A DNA stretch of 19,115 nucleotides from JAGOTT01 sp964450795 (GCA_964450795.1 CAYVDI010000019.1:1-19115), one strand, 5' to 3'. Shown: positions 1-6,764, counted from the first letter of the stretch. Notes: a model not told the origin generated them from the letters alone. Program-made: numbers and translations.

Positions 1-123
1 GTCATGTTCCTTGGGGAGGAACTCACATGGATGAAATTCTTCGGGGCGGTCATGATCGTCGTCGGCACCGTATTCATGAGCTTCAAGCCGGAGCAGATCA
101 GGCAGTTTTTCGGTTGGATGTGA
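1..123 (+). CDS. C-terminal end of an EamA/DMT-type transporter (partial)
   Basis: Frame 1 is open from the window edge to a TGA at 121-123 and gives the last 40 residues of a protein. It contains LGEELTW, then a hydrophobic helix (roughly FFGAVMIVVGTVFMSF), then a short charged tail. A GE-x-LTW turn leading into a final membrane helix is typical of the last segment of EamA (drug/metabolite transporter superfamily) permeases, which sit in the inner membrane and export small metabolites. The rest of the gene is outside the window, so the substrate cannot be guessed. A DUF1003 gene starts 27 bases downstream on the same strand. The family call rests on one helix and the motif before it. Confidence 0.6.
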   Translation, partial: VMFLGEELTWMKFFGAVMIVVGTVFMSFKPEQIRQFFGWM

Positions 124-150
124 TATCATGGTTGGAGGCGGCATCATAAG

Positions 151-537
151 ATGAAAGAATCTATGTCGAACGGAAACAATCACGTGACATTCGGTCAAAG
201 GGCGGCGGATGTGCTCACGAAGTGGGCAGGAAGCTGGACGTTCATCATCACGCTCTCCGTGCTCCTCGCGATCTGGATCGTGACGAATGTCATCGCCATC
301 GTCGGAAAATGGGATCCGTATCCGTTCATCCTGCTCAATCTTTTCCTGTCGACGATGGCTGCGTTCCAGGCGCCGGTGATTCTCATGAGTCAGAACCGTG
401 CGGCGGAGCGTGACCGCGCCAAGGCGGCACAGGATCTCGCCATCGACCGGAAAGCGGAATCCGAGATCCGCGATATGCAGGAGGATCTCGAGGAAATCAA
501 GCGGATGATCCGAAAGATTTCGAAGGGAAACGAGTGA
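151..537 (+). CDS. DUF1003 family membrane protein
   Basis: The protein has 128 residues. Two membrane helices (about 27-51 and 57-80) flank a short loop with WDPYPFILLN. They are followed by the family hallmark, an A-x-QAPVI-x-MSQNR segment (about 71-83) running into an acidic and basic helix that looks like a coiled coil (about 84-125). This is the layout of DUF1003 (PF06210), small inner-membrane proteins of unknown biochemical role. The length is normal for the family. The start at 151 is preferred because GGAGGCG lies 10 bases upstream; a second ATG at 163 would remove four residues. The gene ends in TGA just before a strong two-way terminator and may be co-transcribed with the transporter before it. 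The family call is firm; no function can be assigned. Confidence 0.85.
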   Translation: MKESMSNGNNHVTFGQRAADVLTKWAGSWTFIITLSVLLAIWIVTNVIAIVGKWDPYPFILLNLFLSTMAAFQAPVILMSQNRAAERDRAKAAQDLAIDRKAESEIRDMQEDLEEIKRMIRKISKGNE

Positions 538-550
538 TCATGCCGGTGCC

Positions 551-591
551 AAAAAAAAGGCCGCCACTGGCGTTGCGCCAGGGCGGTTTTT
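551..591. terminator. Bidirectional intrinsic terminator
   Basis: A GC-rich hairpin at 561-586 has arms CCGCC(A)CTGGCG and CGCCAGGGCGG, a TTG loop and one bulged A. It is followed by TTTTT at 587-591 on the plus strand. On the minus strand it is followed, after two bases, by eight T (A-run at 551-558). It lies between convergent genes (DUF1003 on plus, PIN-PhoH on minus) and should end both transcripts. Confidence 0.88.
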
Positions 592-607
592 GTTCGGAAG
601 TCCCGGA

Positions 608-2053
608 TTACAGGACTGCCGTAGCGTGGGTGGCGAGACGCGAGCGCTCGCCGGCCGCAAGGGTGATGTGACCACCATGCGGCCATCCCTTGAAGCGATC
701 TACGACGTACGTGATGCCGGAACTGCCTTCGGTGAGGTACGGCGTATCGATCTGGGCGATGTTGCCGAGACAGACCACCTTGGTGCCGGGGCCGGCACGG
801 GTGATGAGCGTCTTCATCTGCTTCGATGTGAGGTTTTGCGCCTCGTCGATGATGAGGAACTTGTTGATGAAAGTGCGGCCGCGCATGAAATTGAGCGACT
901 TCACCTTGATCCGGCTCCGCACCAGGTCCTGGGTTGCGGCACGCCCCCATTCGCCCGCCTCCTCGTCCGGTTTGTTGAGTATGTCGAGGTTGTCCTCGAG
1001 TGCACCCATCCAGGGAGTCATCTTCTCCTCCTCGGTGCCGGGAAGGAATCCGATGTCCTCGCCCACCGGTACGGTGACACGCGTCATGACGATTTCGCTG
1101 TAGACCTTGGTCTCCAAAATCTGAGTCAGGCCCGCAGCGAGCGTCAGAAGCGTTTTTCCGGTTCCGGCTTGTCCCAAAAGCGTGACGATATCGATTTCCG
1201 GGTCCATCAGCATGTTGAGGGCGAAATTCTGCTCGCGGTTGCGCGCCGTGATGCCCCAGACATTGTTTTTGTGATGGCTGTAGTCCTTCACTGTCCGTAG
1301 CAGGACGGTGTTGCCTTTCCTTTCGATCACTTTCGCAGCGAACGGATTGGGACTTTCCTGCCAGACGAACTGATTGATCAGGAACGACGGGACCAGCGGA
1401 CCAGCCAGGCGATAGTAGGAGTAGCCGTCTTTCTGCCAGGATTTCATATTCTTGCTATGCGTATCCCAGAAGTCGAGCGGCAGTTCCATCGTACCGGAAT
1501 ACAGGAGATCAGTGTCCTCCATGACGAGGTCGTTCCTGTAGTCTTCGACCGGTATTTCAAGGACATAGGCCTTGATCCGCATATTGATATCTTTCGACAC
1601 GAGGATGACCCGTCGGTTCGGTGACTCTTTACAGAGAGAGTCAACTACGCCGAGAATCTGATTGTCGACCTTGCTTTTGGGGAGCACTGAGTCGACGTCG
1701 CTCGCAATCTGCTTGGTCTGAAGGAAAAGCCTTCCGGTAGCAGCGCCATGACTCAATGCCGACAGAGGCGCGCCATTCTTGATGCTGACTCCCGCTTGGC
1801 TGACGATATCGTTAATGTTGTGTATCGCCTGTCGGGCGCTGCGGGCTTGTTCGGTCAATCCTTTCTTCAGATGGTCGAGCTCCTCCAGTGTCCCCATCGG
1901 CAGATAGAGGTCATGCTCCTGAAAACGATAGAAGCAGGTCGGGTCATGAATCAGGACGTTCGTATCGAGTACGAGCAGTTTGGTTTGCTCTTTTTCGCTT
2001 CCTTCGGCCCCTTCCATTTGCTTGGCAAGTTCGTGCCGTTTCAGTGCGGGCAT
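608..2053 (-). CDS. PIN domain-PhoH family ATPase (PhoH2/YlaK-like)
   Basis: The 481-residue protein joins two domains. Residues about 25-170 form a PIN (VapC-like) ribonuclease domain beginning LLVLDTNVLIHD, with D30 and later acidic positions (E59, D155) that could coordinate metal. Residues about 270-481 form a PhoH ATPase domain with Walker A GQAGTGKT (294-301), Walker B FLIIDEAQN (399-407) and the family's GERSRLA tail near 468-474. Studied PhoH2 proteins couple an ATP-driven RNA helicase to PIN ribonuclease activity, so a cytoplasmic RNA-processing or decay role is likely. The length is normal for the fused form. The start is supported by AGGAG at 2061-2065, seven bases upstream. No antitoxin gene lies beside it, unlike mycobacterial PhoAT-PhoH2. 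It is transcribed alone, divergently from rplI, and ends at the shared terminator. Confidence 0.93.
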   Translation of the reverse strand: MPALKRHELAKQMEGAEGSEKEQTKLLVLDTNVLIHDPTCFYRFQEHDLYLPMGTLEELDHLKKGLTEQARSARQAIHNINDIVSQAGVSIKNGAPLSALSHGAATGRLFLQTKQIASDVDSVLPKSKVDNQILGVVDSLCKESPNRRVILVSKDINMRIKAYVLEIPVEDYRNDLVMEDTDLLYSGTMELPLDFWDTHSKNMKSWQKDGYSYYRLAGPLVPSFLINQFVWQESPNPFAAKVIERKGNTVLLRTVKDYSHHKNNVWGITARNREQNFALNMLMDPEIDIVTLLGQAGTGKTLLTLAAGLTQILETKVYSEIVMTRVTVPVGEDIGFLPGTEEEKMTPWMGALEDNLDILNKPDEEAGEWGRAATQDLVRSRIKVKSLNFMRGRTFINKFLIIDEAQNLTSKQMKTLITRAGPGTKVVCLGNIAQIDTPYLTEGSSGITYVVDRFKGWPHGGHITLAAGERSRLATHATAVL

Positions 2054-2060
2054 GGTACTG

Positions 2061-2065
2061 CTCCT
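2061..2065 (-). promoter_or_regulatory. Strong ribosome binding site of the PIN-PhoH gene
   Basis: The minus strand reads AGGAG seven bases before the ATG at 2053. This fixes that start over the internal ATG twelve codons later. It is one of the clearest Shine-Dalgarno sequences in the window. Confidence 0.8.
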
Positions 2066-2118
2066 TTCTTCTCTTCGGTTGTAAAGGTTTGACAGTAGAG
2101 AATCCCATAGTTTCGGCT

Positions 2119-2159
2119 TTTTTGCAAGTCCCGAACCGCCGCGCTGTTTCTTGCAAAAA
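2119..2159. repeat. Inverted repeat in the phoH-rplI divergent region
   Basis: TTTTTGCAAG at 2119-2128 is repeated in inverted orientation as CTTGCAAAAA at 2150-2159: ten perfect base pairs separated by 21 bases. The right arm contains TTGCAA, which also serves as the -35 box of the rplI promoter. The left arm presents the same hexamer on the minus strand, facing phoH, but I found no good -10 for it. The repeat could be a two-site operator, a DNA hairpin or chance in an A/T-rich spacer. Confidence 0.5.
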
Positions 2160-2179
2160 GAGGCGGGGAAATTTATACT
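2151..2179 (+). promoter_or_regulatory. Sigma-70-type promoter of rplI
   Basis: TTGCAA (2151-2156), a spacer of exactly 17 bases and TATACT (2174-2179) give a good housekeeping promoter. Transcription would start near 2186, leaving a leader of about 23 bases before rplI. The -35 lies inside an inverted repeat arm. Confidence 0.72.
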
Positions 2180-2208
2180 TTCATGGATACTTCCGGATGG
2201 AAACGCCT

Positions 2209-2661
2209 ATGAAAGTCATTTTCGTGAAAGCGGTGAAAAACGTCGGGAAACCGGGCGAGGTGAAGGAAGTTTCTTCCGGTTACGCTTCGAACTTTCTCAT
2301 CCCGAAAGGTTTCGTCGTGCCAGCCGACAAGGATTCGCTCAATCGTTTGAAGCGGGAGGAGGCGCACCGGAAGGAGGCGGAATCGGCGGCGCGCTCCAGC
2401 GAACGGAAAACGCTCTCGTTAATATCGGGAAAGAGTGTTACAATCATTCGGAGAGCGCAGGACGGGAAGCTGTTCGGGGCGGTTCATCCCAAGGACATCG
2501 TTTCCGCATGCGCCGAAGCAGGTGTCGCGGATATTCCGGAGAAATCGATCATCATGGACAAGCCGATACGGGAGACAGGAACATTTCCGATCAGGATACG
2601 CCTCGGCTCCGCAAAGGCGGAGTTCATGATCGAGGTACGCGCGGAGGAGAAGGGGGAATAG
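2209..2661 (+). CDS. rplI: 50S ribosomal protein L9
   Basis: The protein has 150 residues, the usual L9 length. It opens with the conserved RNA-binding N-domain: MKVIFVKAVKNVGKPGEV, then SGYASNFLIPKG near residues 24-35. A charged connecting helix (about 40-75) follows, then the C-terminal domain. L9 binds 23S rRNA near the L1 stalk and helps limit frameshifting. An in-frame ATG four codons upstream (2197) is possible, but L9 proteins begin at this methionine, so 2209 is chosen; only a weak GGATGG precedes it. The gene has its own promoter and is followed after 74 bases by pyrG. L9 is often missing from reduced CPR genomes, so its presence may help place the lineage. Confidence 0.95.
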   Translation: MKVIFVKAVKNVGKPGEVKEVSSGYASNFLIPKGFVVPADKDSLNRLKREEAHRKEAESAARSSERKTLSLISGKSVTIIRRAQDGKLFGAVHPKDIVSACAEAGVADIPEKSIIMDKPIRETGTFPIRIRLGSAKAEFMIEVRAEEKGE

Positions 2662-2735
2662 TCCCTCTTTTTTGTTTTTGGTCGTTTTTCATAATCAAAA
2701 TTTTTTCATGCCGCGGGAGGGGCGGGAAAAATCAT

Positions 2736-4379
2736 ATGGCGAAAACGAAAGGCGTGAGGACGAAATACATCTTCGTCGTCGGCGGAGTCATGTCGGGAGT
2801 CGGTAAGGGGATAGCTTCGTCGTCGATCGGGAAGATCCTCCAGGCGCGAGGACTCCGGGTGACGGCCATCAAGATCGATCCGTATATCAACGTCGACGCA
2901 GGGACCATGAACCCCACGGAGCATGGCGAGGTGTTCGTGCTCGGCGACGGATATGAGTGCGATCAGGACATGGGGAACTACGAGCGATTCCTCGGAATTA
3001 CGCTCGACCGTGACAATTACATGACGACCGGTTCGGTCTACAAGAGCGTCATCGATCGCGAACGGAATCTCGAATACGGTGGCAAGTGTGTCGAGGTGGT
3101 GCCGCACATCCCGCAGGAAGTGATCGGAAGGATCAGGCGGGCGGGGAGGAAGGCTGCCGCGGACGTGGTCATCATCGAGATCGGCGGGACGATCGGGGAA
3201 TATCAGAACATCCTCTTCCTCGAGGCCGCCCGCATGATGAAGATCGAACGACCGGAGGATGTGCTCGTGGTGCTCGTGAGCTACCTTCCGGTACCGAACA
3301 AGATCGGCGAAATGAAGACGAAGCCGACGCAGTATGCATCACGGACGCTCAATTCGGCAGGACTCCAGGCGGATATCATCATCGCGCGGAGCGACTGCCC
3401 GCTCGACGAGAAGCGCAAGGAGAAACTCGCTGTGTTCTGCAGTCTCCGAAAGGATTCCATCGTATCCGCACCGGACGTTGAGAGCATCTACGATGTGCCG
3501 CTCAATTTCGAGAAGGATCGGCTTTCGGACGTGCTTCTCCGGAAGCTCAGACTTCGTGGAAAACCGAGCCGGTTGTCCGAGTGGAAGAAGACGGTGGATC
3601 GTGCGAAGAAAGCTGAAAAACCGGTAAGAATCGCCGTGGTGGGGAAATACTTCAAGACGGGAGCGTTCGTGCTTTCCGACGTGTATATCAGCGTGCTTGA
3701 GGCGCTCAAGCATGCGTCTTTCGCGGTCGGACGGAAACCGGAGATCGCCTGGCTTGATTCGGAGGAATACGAGAGGGATCCGAAGGCGCTTTCGGAGCTC
3801 AGGAAATATGACGGCGTGCTGATCCCCGGTGGATTCGGTTCACGCGGCGTCGAGGGAAAGATCAAGGCGATCGAGTTCTGTCGGAAAAACAAGATTCCGT
3901 ATTTCGGTCTCTGCTACGGCATGCAGCTTCTCGTCATCGAATATGCGCGGCACGTCGCCGGTCTCCGGGATGCGCATACGACCGAAGTCGAACCGAAGAC
4001 GAAAATACCCATCATCGACATCATGCCTGAACAGCGGGAGAAGCTCAAAAGAAAGGATTACGGCGGAAGCATGCGGCTCGGGAGCTATACTGCGCTCATC
4101 GCGCCGAAGACGATCGCGGCGACAGCATACGGGACGGATCAGATTTCCGAGCGGCATCGGCATCGATACGAAGTGAATCCGGAATATGTGGAAAAACTCC
4201 GGGGGGCCGGACTTGTTTTCTCCGGTACGTCGCCGGACGGAGTGCTTATGGAAATCGCCGAACTGCCGAAATCGAAACACCCCTTCTTCCTTGCGACGCA
4301 ATTCCATCCGGAATTCCAATCGTCGCTCAATCGTCCGCATCCGCTCTTTCACGCCTTCCTTAAGGCTTGCGTGCGATAG
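2736..4379 (+). CDS. pyrG: CTP synthase (glutamine-hydrolysing)
   Basis: The 547-residue enzyme converts UTP, ATP and glutamine to CTP, the last step of pyrimidine nucleotide synthesis, in the cytoplasm. The N-terminal synthetase domain shows SGVGKGIASSSIGKIL (20-35), DPYINVDAGTMNP (48-60), IEIGGTIGE (147-155) and KTKPTQ (194-199). The C-terminal class I glutamine amidotransferase domain (about 297-547) has the oxyanion-region glycines PGGFGSRG (364-371), the nucleophile in GLCYGMQ (C393), and FHPEF with H524 and E526, so the triad is complete. The length is standard. Several motifs differ from textbook enzymes (LGDGYECDQD near 69-78 and GLCYGMQ rather than GICLGMQ), in a pattern I associate with CPR homologues. 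The start follows GGGAGGGG at 2715-2722. A reading frame open upstream through rplI is a shadow. Confidence 0.97.
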   Translation: MAKTKGVRTKYIFVVGGVMSGVGKGIASSSIGKILQARGLRVTAIKIDPYINVDAGTMNPTEHGEVFVLGDGYECDQDMGNYERFLGITLDRDNYMTTGSVYKSVIDRERNLEYGGKCVEVVPHIPQEVIGRIRRAGRKAAADVVIIEIGGTIGEYQNILFLEAARMMKIERPEDVLVVLVSYLPVPNKIGEMKTKPTQYASRTLNSAGLQADIIIARSDCPLDEKRKEKLAVFCSLRKDSIVSAPDVESIYDVPLNFEKDRLSDVLLRKLRLRGKPSRLSEWKKTVDRAKKAEKPVRIAVVGKYFKTGAFVLSDVYISVLEALKHASFAVGRKPEIAWLDSEEYERDPKALSELRKYDGVLIPGGFGSRGVEGKIKAIEFCRKNKIPYFGLCYGMQLLVIEYARHVAGLRDAHTTEVEPKTKIPIIDIMPEQREKLKRKDYGGSMRLGSYTALIAPKTIAATAYGTDQISERHRHRYEVNPEYVEKLRGAGLVFSGTSPDGVLMEIAELPKSKHPFFLATQFHPEFQSSLNRPHPLFHAFLKACVR

Positions 4380-4395
4380 GGAATCTTGGTATATC
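4367..4395 (+). promoter_or_regulatory. Extended -10 promoter of the 70-residue ORF
   Basis: TTGCGT (4367-4372, inside the end of pyrG), a 17-base spacer and TATATC (4390-4395) are joined by TG at 4387-4388, one base before the -10. The predicted start is near 4402, giving a leader of about 29 bases. The last -10 base is C rather than T, so strength is uncertain. Confidence 0.5.
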
Positions 4396-4430
4396 GGTAC
4401 CATGTTCCTTTTGCTGGGGGAGAGTTTTTC

Positions 4431-4643
4431 ATGGCGAGAATGAAAGGATTCCTGGTCGTGAACGGGGGATCTTTCGGAGTGATGGCCTCGGAAGGGGTGA
4501 TTCTCGGTTTGGGACGATATCCGGAGGATCTTCATGCGGTTCTTCAGGAAATATGGAGACGGTTCCATATCGAGGTCCAAGGACAGAAGAACTTTCCGCA
4601 GACTGTCGTTTCAAACATATCCGAAGAGGAAACTCTTTGTTAG
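4431..4643 (+). CDS. Hypothetical protein, 70 residues, in its own transcription unit
   Basis: I do not recognise this protein. It begins MARMKGFLVVNGG, continues with a glycine-rich, mildly hydrophobic stretch to about residue 28 (SFGVMASEGVILGLGRYP), then a predicted amphipathic helix (EDLHAVLQEIWRRF, about 31-44) and a polar tail ending in Cys. There is no signal peptide, no clear membrane helix and no metal-binding pattern. Coding is plausible: GGGGGAGAG at 4416-4424 is well placed before the ATG, a promoter lies upstream and a terminator follows eight bases after the stop. A TTG 15 codons upstream in the same frame is unlikely as a start because it lies in the -10 region. It sits between pyrG and the convergent rpmA. 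A structured RNA rather than a protein cannot be excluded. Confidence 0.6.
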   Translation: MARMKGFLVVNGGSFGVMASEGVILGLGRYPEDLHAVLQEIWRRFHIEVQGQKNFPQTVVSNISEEETLC

Positions 4644-4650
4644 AAATCGA

Positions 4651-4677
4651 AAGACCGCCCTGAAGGAGCGGTCTTTT
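4651..4677. terminator. Intrinsic terminator between the 70-residue ORF and rpmA
   Basis: AAGACCGC (4651-4658) pairs with GCGGTCTT (4668-4675) around a nine-base loop that can itself close by two pairs. A short T-run (4674-4677) follows on the plus strand. It lies between convergent genes. The weaker tail on the minus side (CTTTCG) suggests it acts mainly on the plus-strand transcript. Confidence 0.75.
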
Positions 4678-4702
4678 CATGTATTGCGTATCGTCTTACG
4701 GA

Positions 4703-4993
4703 CTATTTCTTCTTCTCGACCGGAAGGACGTTGACGAAGGTCCGCTTTGCGAGCTTGCCGGTGAAGGCGAGCATCTTCTTCGTTTGGAAGGAGACGACTC
4801 CCTCGACGAGCGAAATGAGCGTATCGTCCCCGGTTCGTTTCACGTTTTCTCCCGGGTGGAACTTCGTCCCGCGCTGGCGGACGAGGATATTGCCGATTTT
4901 CGCTATTTCCCCGCCGAACAGCTTCACGCCGAGGCGTTGTGCCCGGGAATCACGACCAAGACTGGTAGAACCGCCTGCTTTTCTGTGTGCCAT
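4703..4993 (-). CDS. rpmA: 50S ribosomal protein L27
   Basis: The protein has 96 residues and starts directly with MAHRKAGGSTSLGRDS, the mature-type L27 N-terminus without the cleavable extension found in Firmicutes. RLGVKLFGGE (about 20-29), NILVRQRGTKFHPG (about 35-48) and DDTL complete the family pattern, and a lysine-rich tail ends it. L27 sits at the peptidyl-transferase centre, where its N-terminus contacts tRNA. The gene stands alone here: rplU (L21) and obg, its common neighbours, are not adjacent. AAAGAGAA about ten bases before the ATG may act as a weak ribosome binding site. Its promoter region is shared with the divergent Ada-like gene. Confidence 0.96.
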   Translation of the reverse strand: MAHRKAGGSTSLGRDSRAQRLGVKLFGGEIAKIGNILVRQRGTKFHPGENVKRTGDDTLISLVEGVVSFQTKKMLAFTGKLAKRTFVNVLPVEKKK

Positions 4994-5000
4994 AGGGGTA

Positions 5001-5029
5001 TTCTCTTTAGTTCGGAATAAGTATATACT
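5001..5029 (+). promoter_or_regulatory. Candidate promoter for the Ada-like gene
   Basis: TTCTCT (5001-5006), a 17-base spacer and TATACT (5024-5029) lie 39 bases before the start codon at 5069. The -10 is good and the -35 weak. The -10 is part of the palindrome AGTATATACT (5020-5029), so a TATACT is presented on both strands between two divergent genes. Confidence 0.45.
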
Positions 5030-5058
5030 AGAGTAGAACGAAATCGTGGCAATGTCAA
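5030..5058 (-). promoter_or_regulatory. Candidate promoter of rpmA
   Basis: On the minus strand a perfect TTGACA (5058-5053) is followed after 17 bases by TACTCT (5035-5030). The -35 matches consensus fully; the -10 keeps only the key T, A and final T. The start would fall near 5024 with a leader of about 30 bases. A competing minus-strand TATACT at 5025-5020 lacks a -35. Confidence 0.55.
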
Positions 5059-5068
5059 TATCCGAGCT

Positions 5069-5479
5069 ATGAGAGGCGTTTTTTCACGAATTTCGGATTT
5101 CTACCGGAAAGAGCGCGATCGGCTGACGATTTTTACGGCACTTCTTCTTGTCGGAGGACTCTCCTTCGAATCGGGATTCCTCTTCGGGGGAACGGTCGCA
5201 TCGGCTCCGCTTCTGATAGAAAAGCCGGCACCCGCCATTTCTGCGTCAGAATCTGCGGAAAAGCGTGGAGAAACTGCGAATGATGCTCGGAAGGTTGGCG
5301 ATATCGCCTCGAATGTTCAGACAAGTGAAAAGTGCGCTTTTGTCGGGAGCCGGAATTCCGACTTATACCATCTTCCGACCTGCGCTTCGGCGAAACGGAT
5401 CAAGCCGGAAAACGTCGTCTGTTTCGTCTCAGCGGAGGATGCTGCGGCGAGAGGATATAAACCCGGATGTCTCAAATAA
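5069..5479 (+). CDS. Membrane-anchored protein with an Ada-like metal-binding domain
   Basis: The 136-residue protein has a basic N-terminus (RISDFYRKERDR), one membrane helix at about 18-47 and a polar linker rich in Ala, Glu and Ser. Its C-terminal domain (about 90-134) follows the pattern FVGSRNSDLYHLPTC...AKRIKPENVV.F.S.EDAAARGYKPGC. This resembles the zinc-binding N-domain of Ada and the small stand-alone domains related to it (YH-x3-C followed by A-x2-I-x-PEN and GY-x-PC). The basic N-terminus suggests the domain lies outside the membrane. Cysteines are C89, C105, C118 and C134. The usual last pair (PC-x2-C) is reduced to one Cys, so metal binding is unproven. The gene overlaps the MFS transporter gene by 13 bases, which suggests translational coupling. 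No clear ribosome binding site precedes the ATG. Confidence 0.75.
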   Translation: MRGVFSRISDFYRKERDRLTIFTALLLVGGLSFESGFLFGGTVASAPLLIEKPAPAISASESAEKRGETANDARKVGDIASNVQTSEKCAFVGSRNSDLYHLPTCASAKRIKPENVVCFVSAEDAAARGYKPGCLK

Positions 5480-6699
5480 AAATTATGACCGCATCAGAAG
5501 TACCGATATCCCGATCGAACCACAAGGAGCGGCTCGATAAACGGAAAGTGCATCTCATAAGTCTTCTTTCGCTCATTTTCGGATTCACGGACGCGTTCTT
5601 CGTTTATGTCGTCTCGTCGTATTTCGCGGAGGTTATCGGATCTGACAATGTCGGTGGATTCTATCTCGGTACGTTTTTGGTCGTTTTCGGGATGCTGTGG
5701 TGGCTTCATGGGATGATACGCAAGATCGGCGGGAGCATCCGGACGTTCTTCCTGTTCACGCTTTTTTCGCTTGTCCTGTCGGCCGTCCTGTCGGCCGTCC
5801 CGGTCGGGTGGTTCGGGGCTCTCTGCATAGCGCTTCTGCTCGTTGCCTCCAATATCGCGTGGGTGGTTCTCGATGTGGTGCTGGAAGAGCATTCCGAGGA
5901 CGGAGTGACGGGGCAGGTGCGAGGGCTCCATCTTACCATCATGAACGCCGGATTCCTACTCGCACCGCTTCTCTCGACGTGGATCGTCGGTTCCTACGGC
6001 TTTGGCGGGGTGTTTTTCGGTATTACCATGGGGTACGCGGTGCTCTTCGCGGCGGCGATCCTTTTCCTTCGAAACGGACAGACCTACGCTTCCGCGCGGA
6101 TGGATGCCGGAGATGCGCTCCGAAAAATGTTCCGGGAAAAGAATCTTCTCCGTATCTACGGCGTTTCGTTCGCGCTCGAATTCTTCTACGTCATCATGAT
6201 CATCTATTCGCCGATATATCTCCGCTCACTCGGGATATCATGGGAAGATATCGGACTGCTTTTCACCGTGATGCTCCTCCCATTCGTGATTTTCCAGTAT
6301 CCGCTCGGCGTATTGGCGGACAAGCGGTTCGGCGAGAAGGAATTCCTCGTAGGAAGTCTCGCTATCGGCGCTATCAGCGTCCTGATCATGGGATCCGCAT
6401 CTTCTTCGAGTCTTGTCTTCTTGGGAGCCGTCCTCTTCTTCACCCGTGTCGGTGCGGCCGGAATAGAGGTGCTGCGTGACGCTTATTTCTACAAACAGAT
6501 CGACGGCGGGGATGACGATCTCATCTCGTTTTTCCGGACCGCCCGTCCAGCGGCGAATATTCTCGGCGCGATGGTCGCCATGCCGTTTCTTGCCGTGTTT
6601 CCGATTCACTGGATCTTCTTTCTCGCGGCTTTTGTGCTGGTGCTCGCGATTATCCCGGCGATATCGCTCGATGACACGCTGAGCGAGCAGGAACGGTAG
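5467..6699 (+). CDS. Major facilitator superfamily transporter
   Basis: The 410-residue protein has about 12 hydrophobic helices in two halves separated by a polar loop near 203-226, the usual MFS architecture and length. GVLADKRFGEKEF (281-293), a recognisable motif A, lies where the second half's first cytoplasmic loop is expected. It is an inner-membrane secondary transporter; the substrate cannot be read from sequence. The chosen start (5467) lies inside the preceding gene with GAGAGG about 11 bases upstream; the next ATG (5485) has no ribosome binding site. A perfect 12-base tandem duplication at 5773-5796 encodes VLSAVLSA inside a helix. The overlap with the Ada-like gene suggests the two act together, perhaps the small protein as an extracytoplasmic partner, but that is inference. 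Confidence 0.9.
   Translation: MSQIKIMTASEVPISRSNHKERLDKRKVHLISLLSLIFGFTDAFFVYVVSSYFAEVIGSDNVGGFYLGTFLVVFGMLWWLHGMIRKIGGSIRTFFLFTLFSLVLSAVLSAVPVGWFGALCIALLLVASNIAWVVLDVVLEEHSEDGVTGQVRGLHLTIMNAGFLLAPLLSTWIVGSYGFGGVFFGITMGYAVLFAAAILFLRNGQTYASARMDAGDALRKMFREKNLLRIYGVSFALEFFYVIMIIYSPIYLRSLGISWEDIGLLFTVMLLPFVIFQYPLGVLADKRFGEKEFLVGSLAIGAISVLIMGSASSSSLVFLGAVLFFTRVGAAGIEVLRDAYFYKQIDGGDDDLISFFRTARPAANILGAMVAMPFLAVFPIHWIFFLAAFVLVLAIIPAISLDDTLSEQER
5773..5796 (+). repeat. Perfect 12-base tandem duplication in the MFS gene
   Basis: The unit GTCCTGTCGGCC occurs twice back to back and its first four bases recur at 5797-5800. It is in frame and adds four hydrophobic residues to a membrane helix. Slippage could shorten or lengthen it without a frameshift. 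Confidence 0.9.
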
Positions 6700-6700
6700 G

Positions 6701-6729
6701 TGGAACACAACTGAAAAACATGATATTCT
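6701..6729 (+). promoter_or_regulatory. Extended -10 promoter of the scpA-scpB-dac-mraY cluster
   Basis: TGGAAC (6701-6706), 17 bases and TATTCT (6724-6729), with TG at 6721-6722 one base before the -10. Transcription would begin near 6736, about 29 bases before the scpA start at 6765. It would exclude the longer in-frame ATG at 6720. Confidence 0.5.
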
Positions 6730-6764
6730 GGGGGTGGAAAGGTTCCATCTTTCGTTTCTTCGTT

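Noticed and set aside
2089..2117. Plus-strand TTGACA at 2089-2094 as a promoter for rplI
   Set aside because: No -10-like hexamer at 16-18 bases; the TTGCAA/TATACT pair downstream is better placed.
2091..2127. Minus-strand promoter for PIN-PhoH using TTGCAA at 2127-2122
   Set aside because: The hexamer 17 bases downstream is GATTCT, a poor -10, and TATGGG is at the wrong distance. The phoH promoter was not identified.
2667..2695. CATAAT (2690-2695) as a pyrG promoter
   Set aside because: Only a T-run is available as -35 and there is no TG extension, so support is too weak. The T-rich stretch at 2668-2689 also lacks a hairpin, so it is not called a terminator.
2151..2735. Upstream extension of the pyrG frame through rplI
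   Set aside because: rplI is clearly coded in another frame here, the extension is Gly/Arg-rich and unlike CTP synthase, and pyrG has a good start and ribosome binding site at 2736.
3840..4580. 246-codon minus-strand frame opposite pyrG
   Set aside because: Antisense to the amidotransferase domain, no family resemblance, and it crosses the promoter of the 70-residue ORF.
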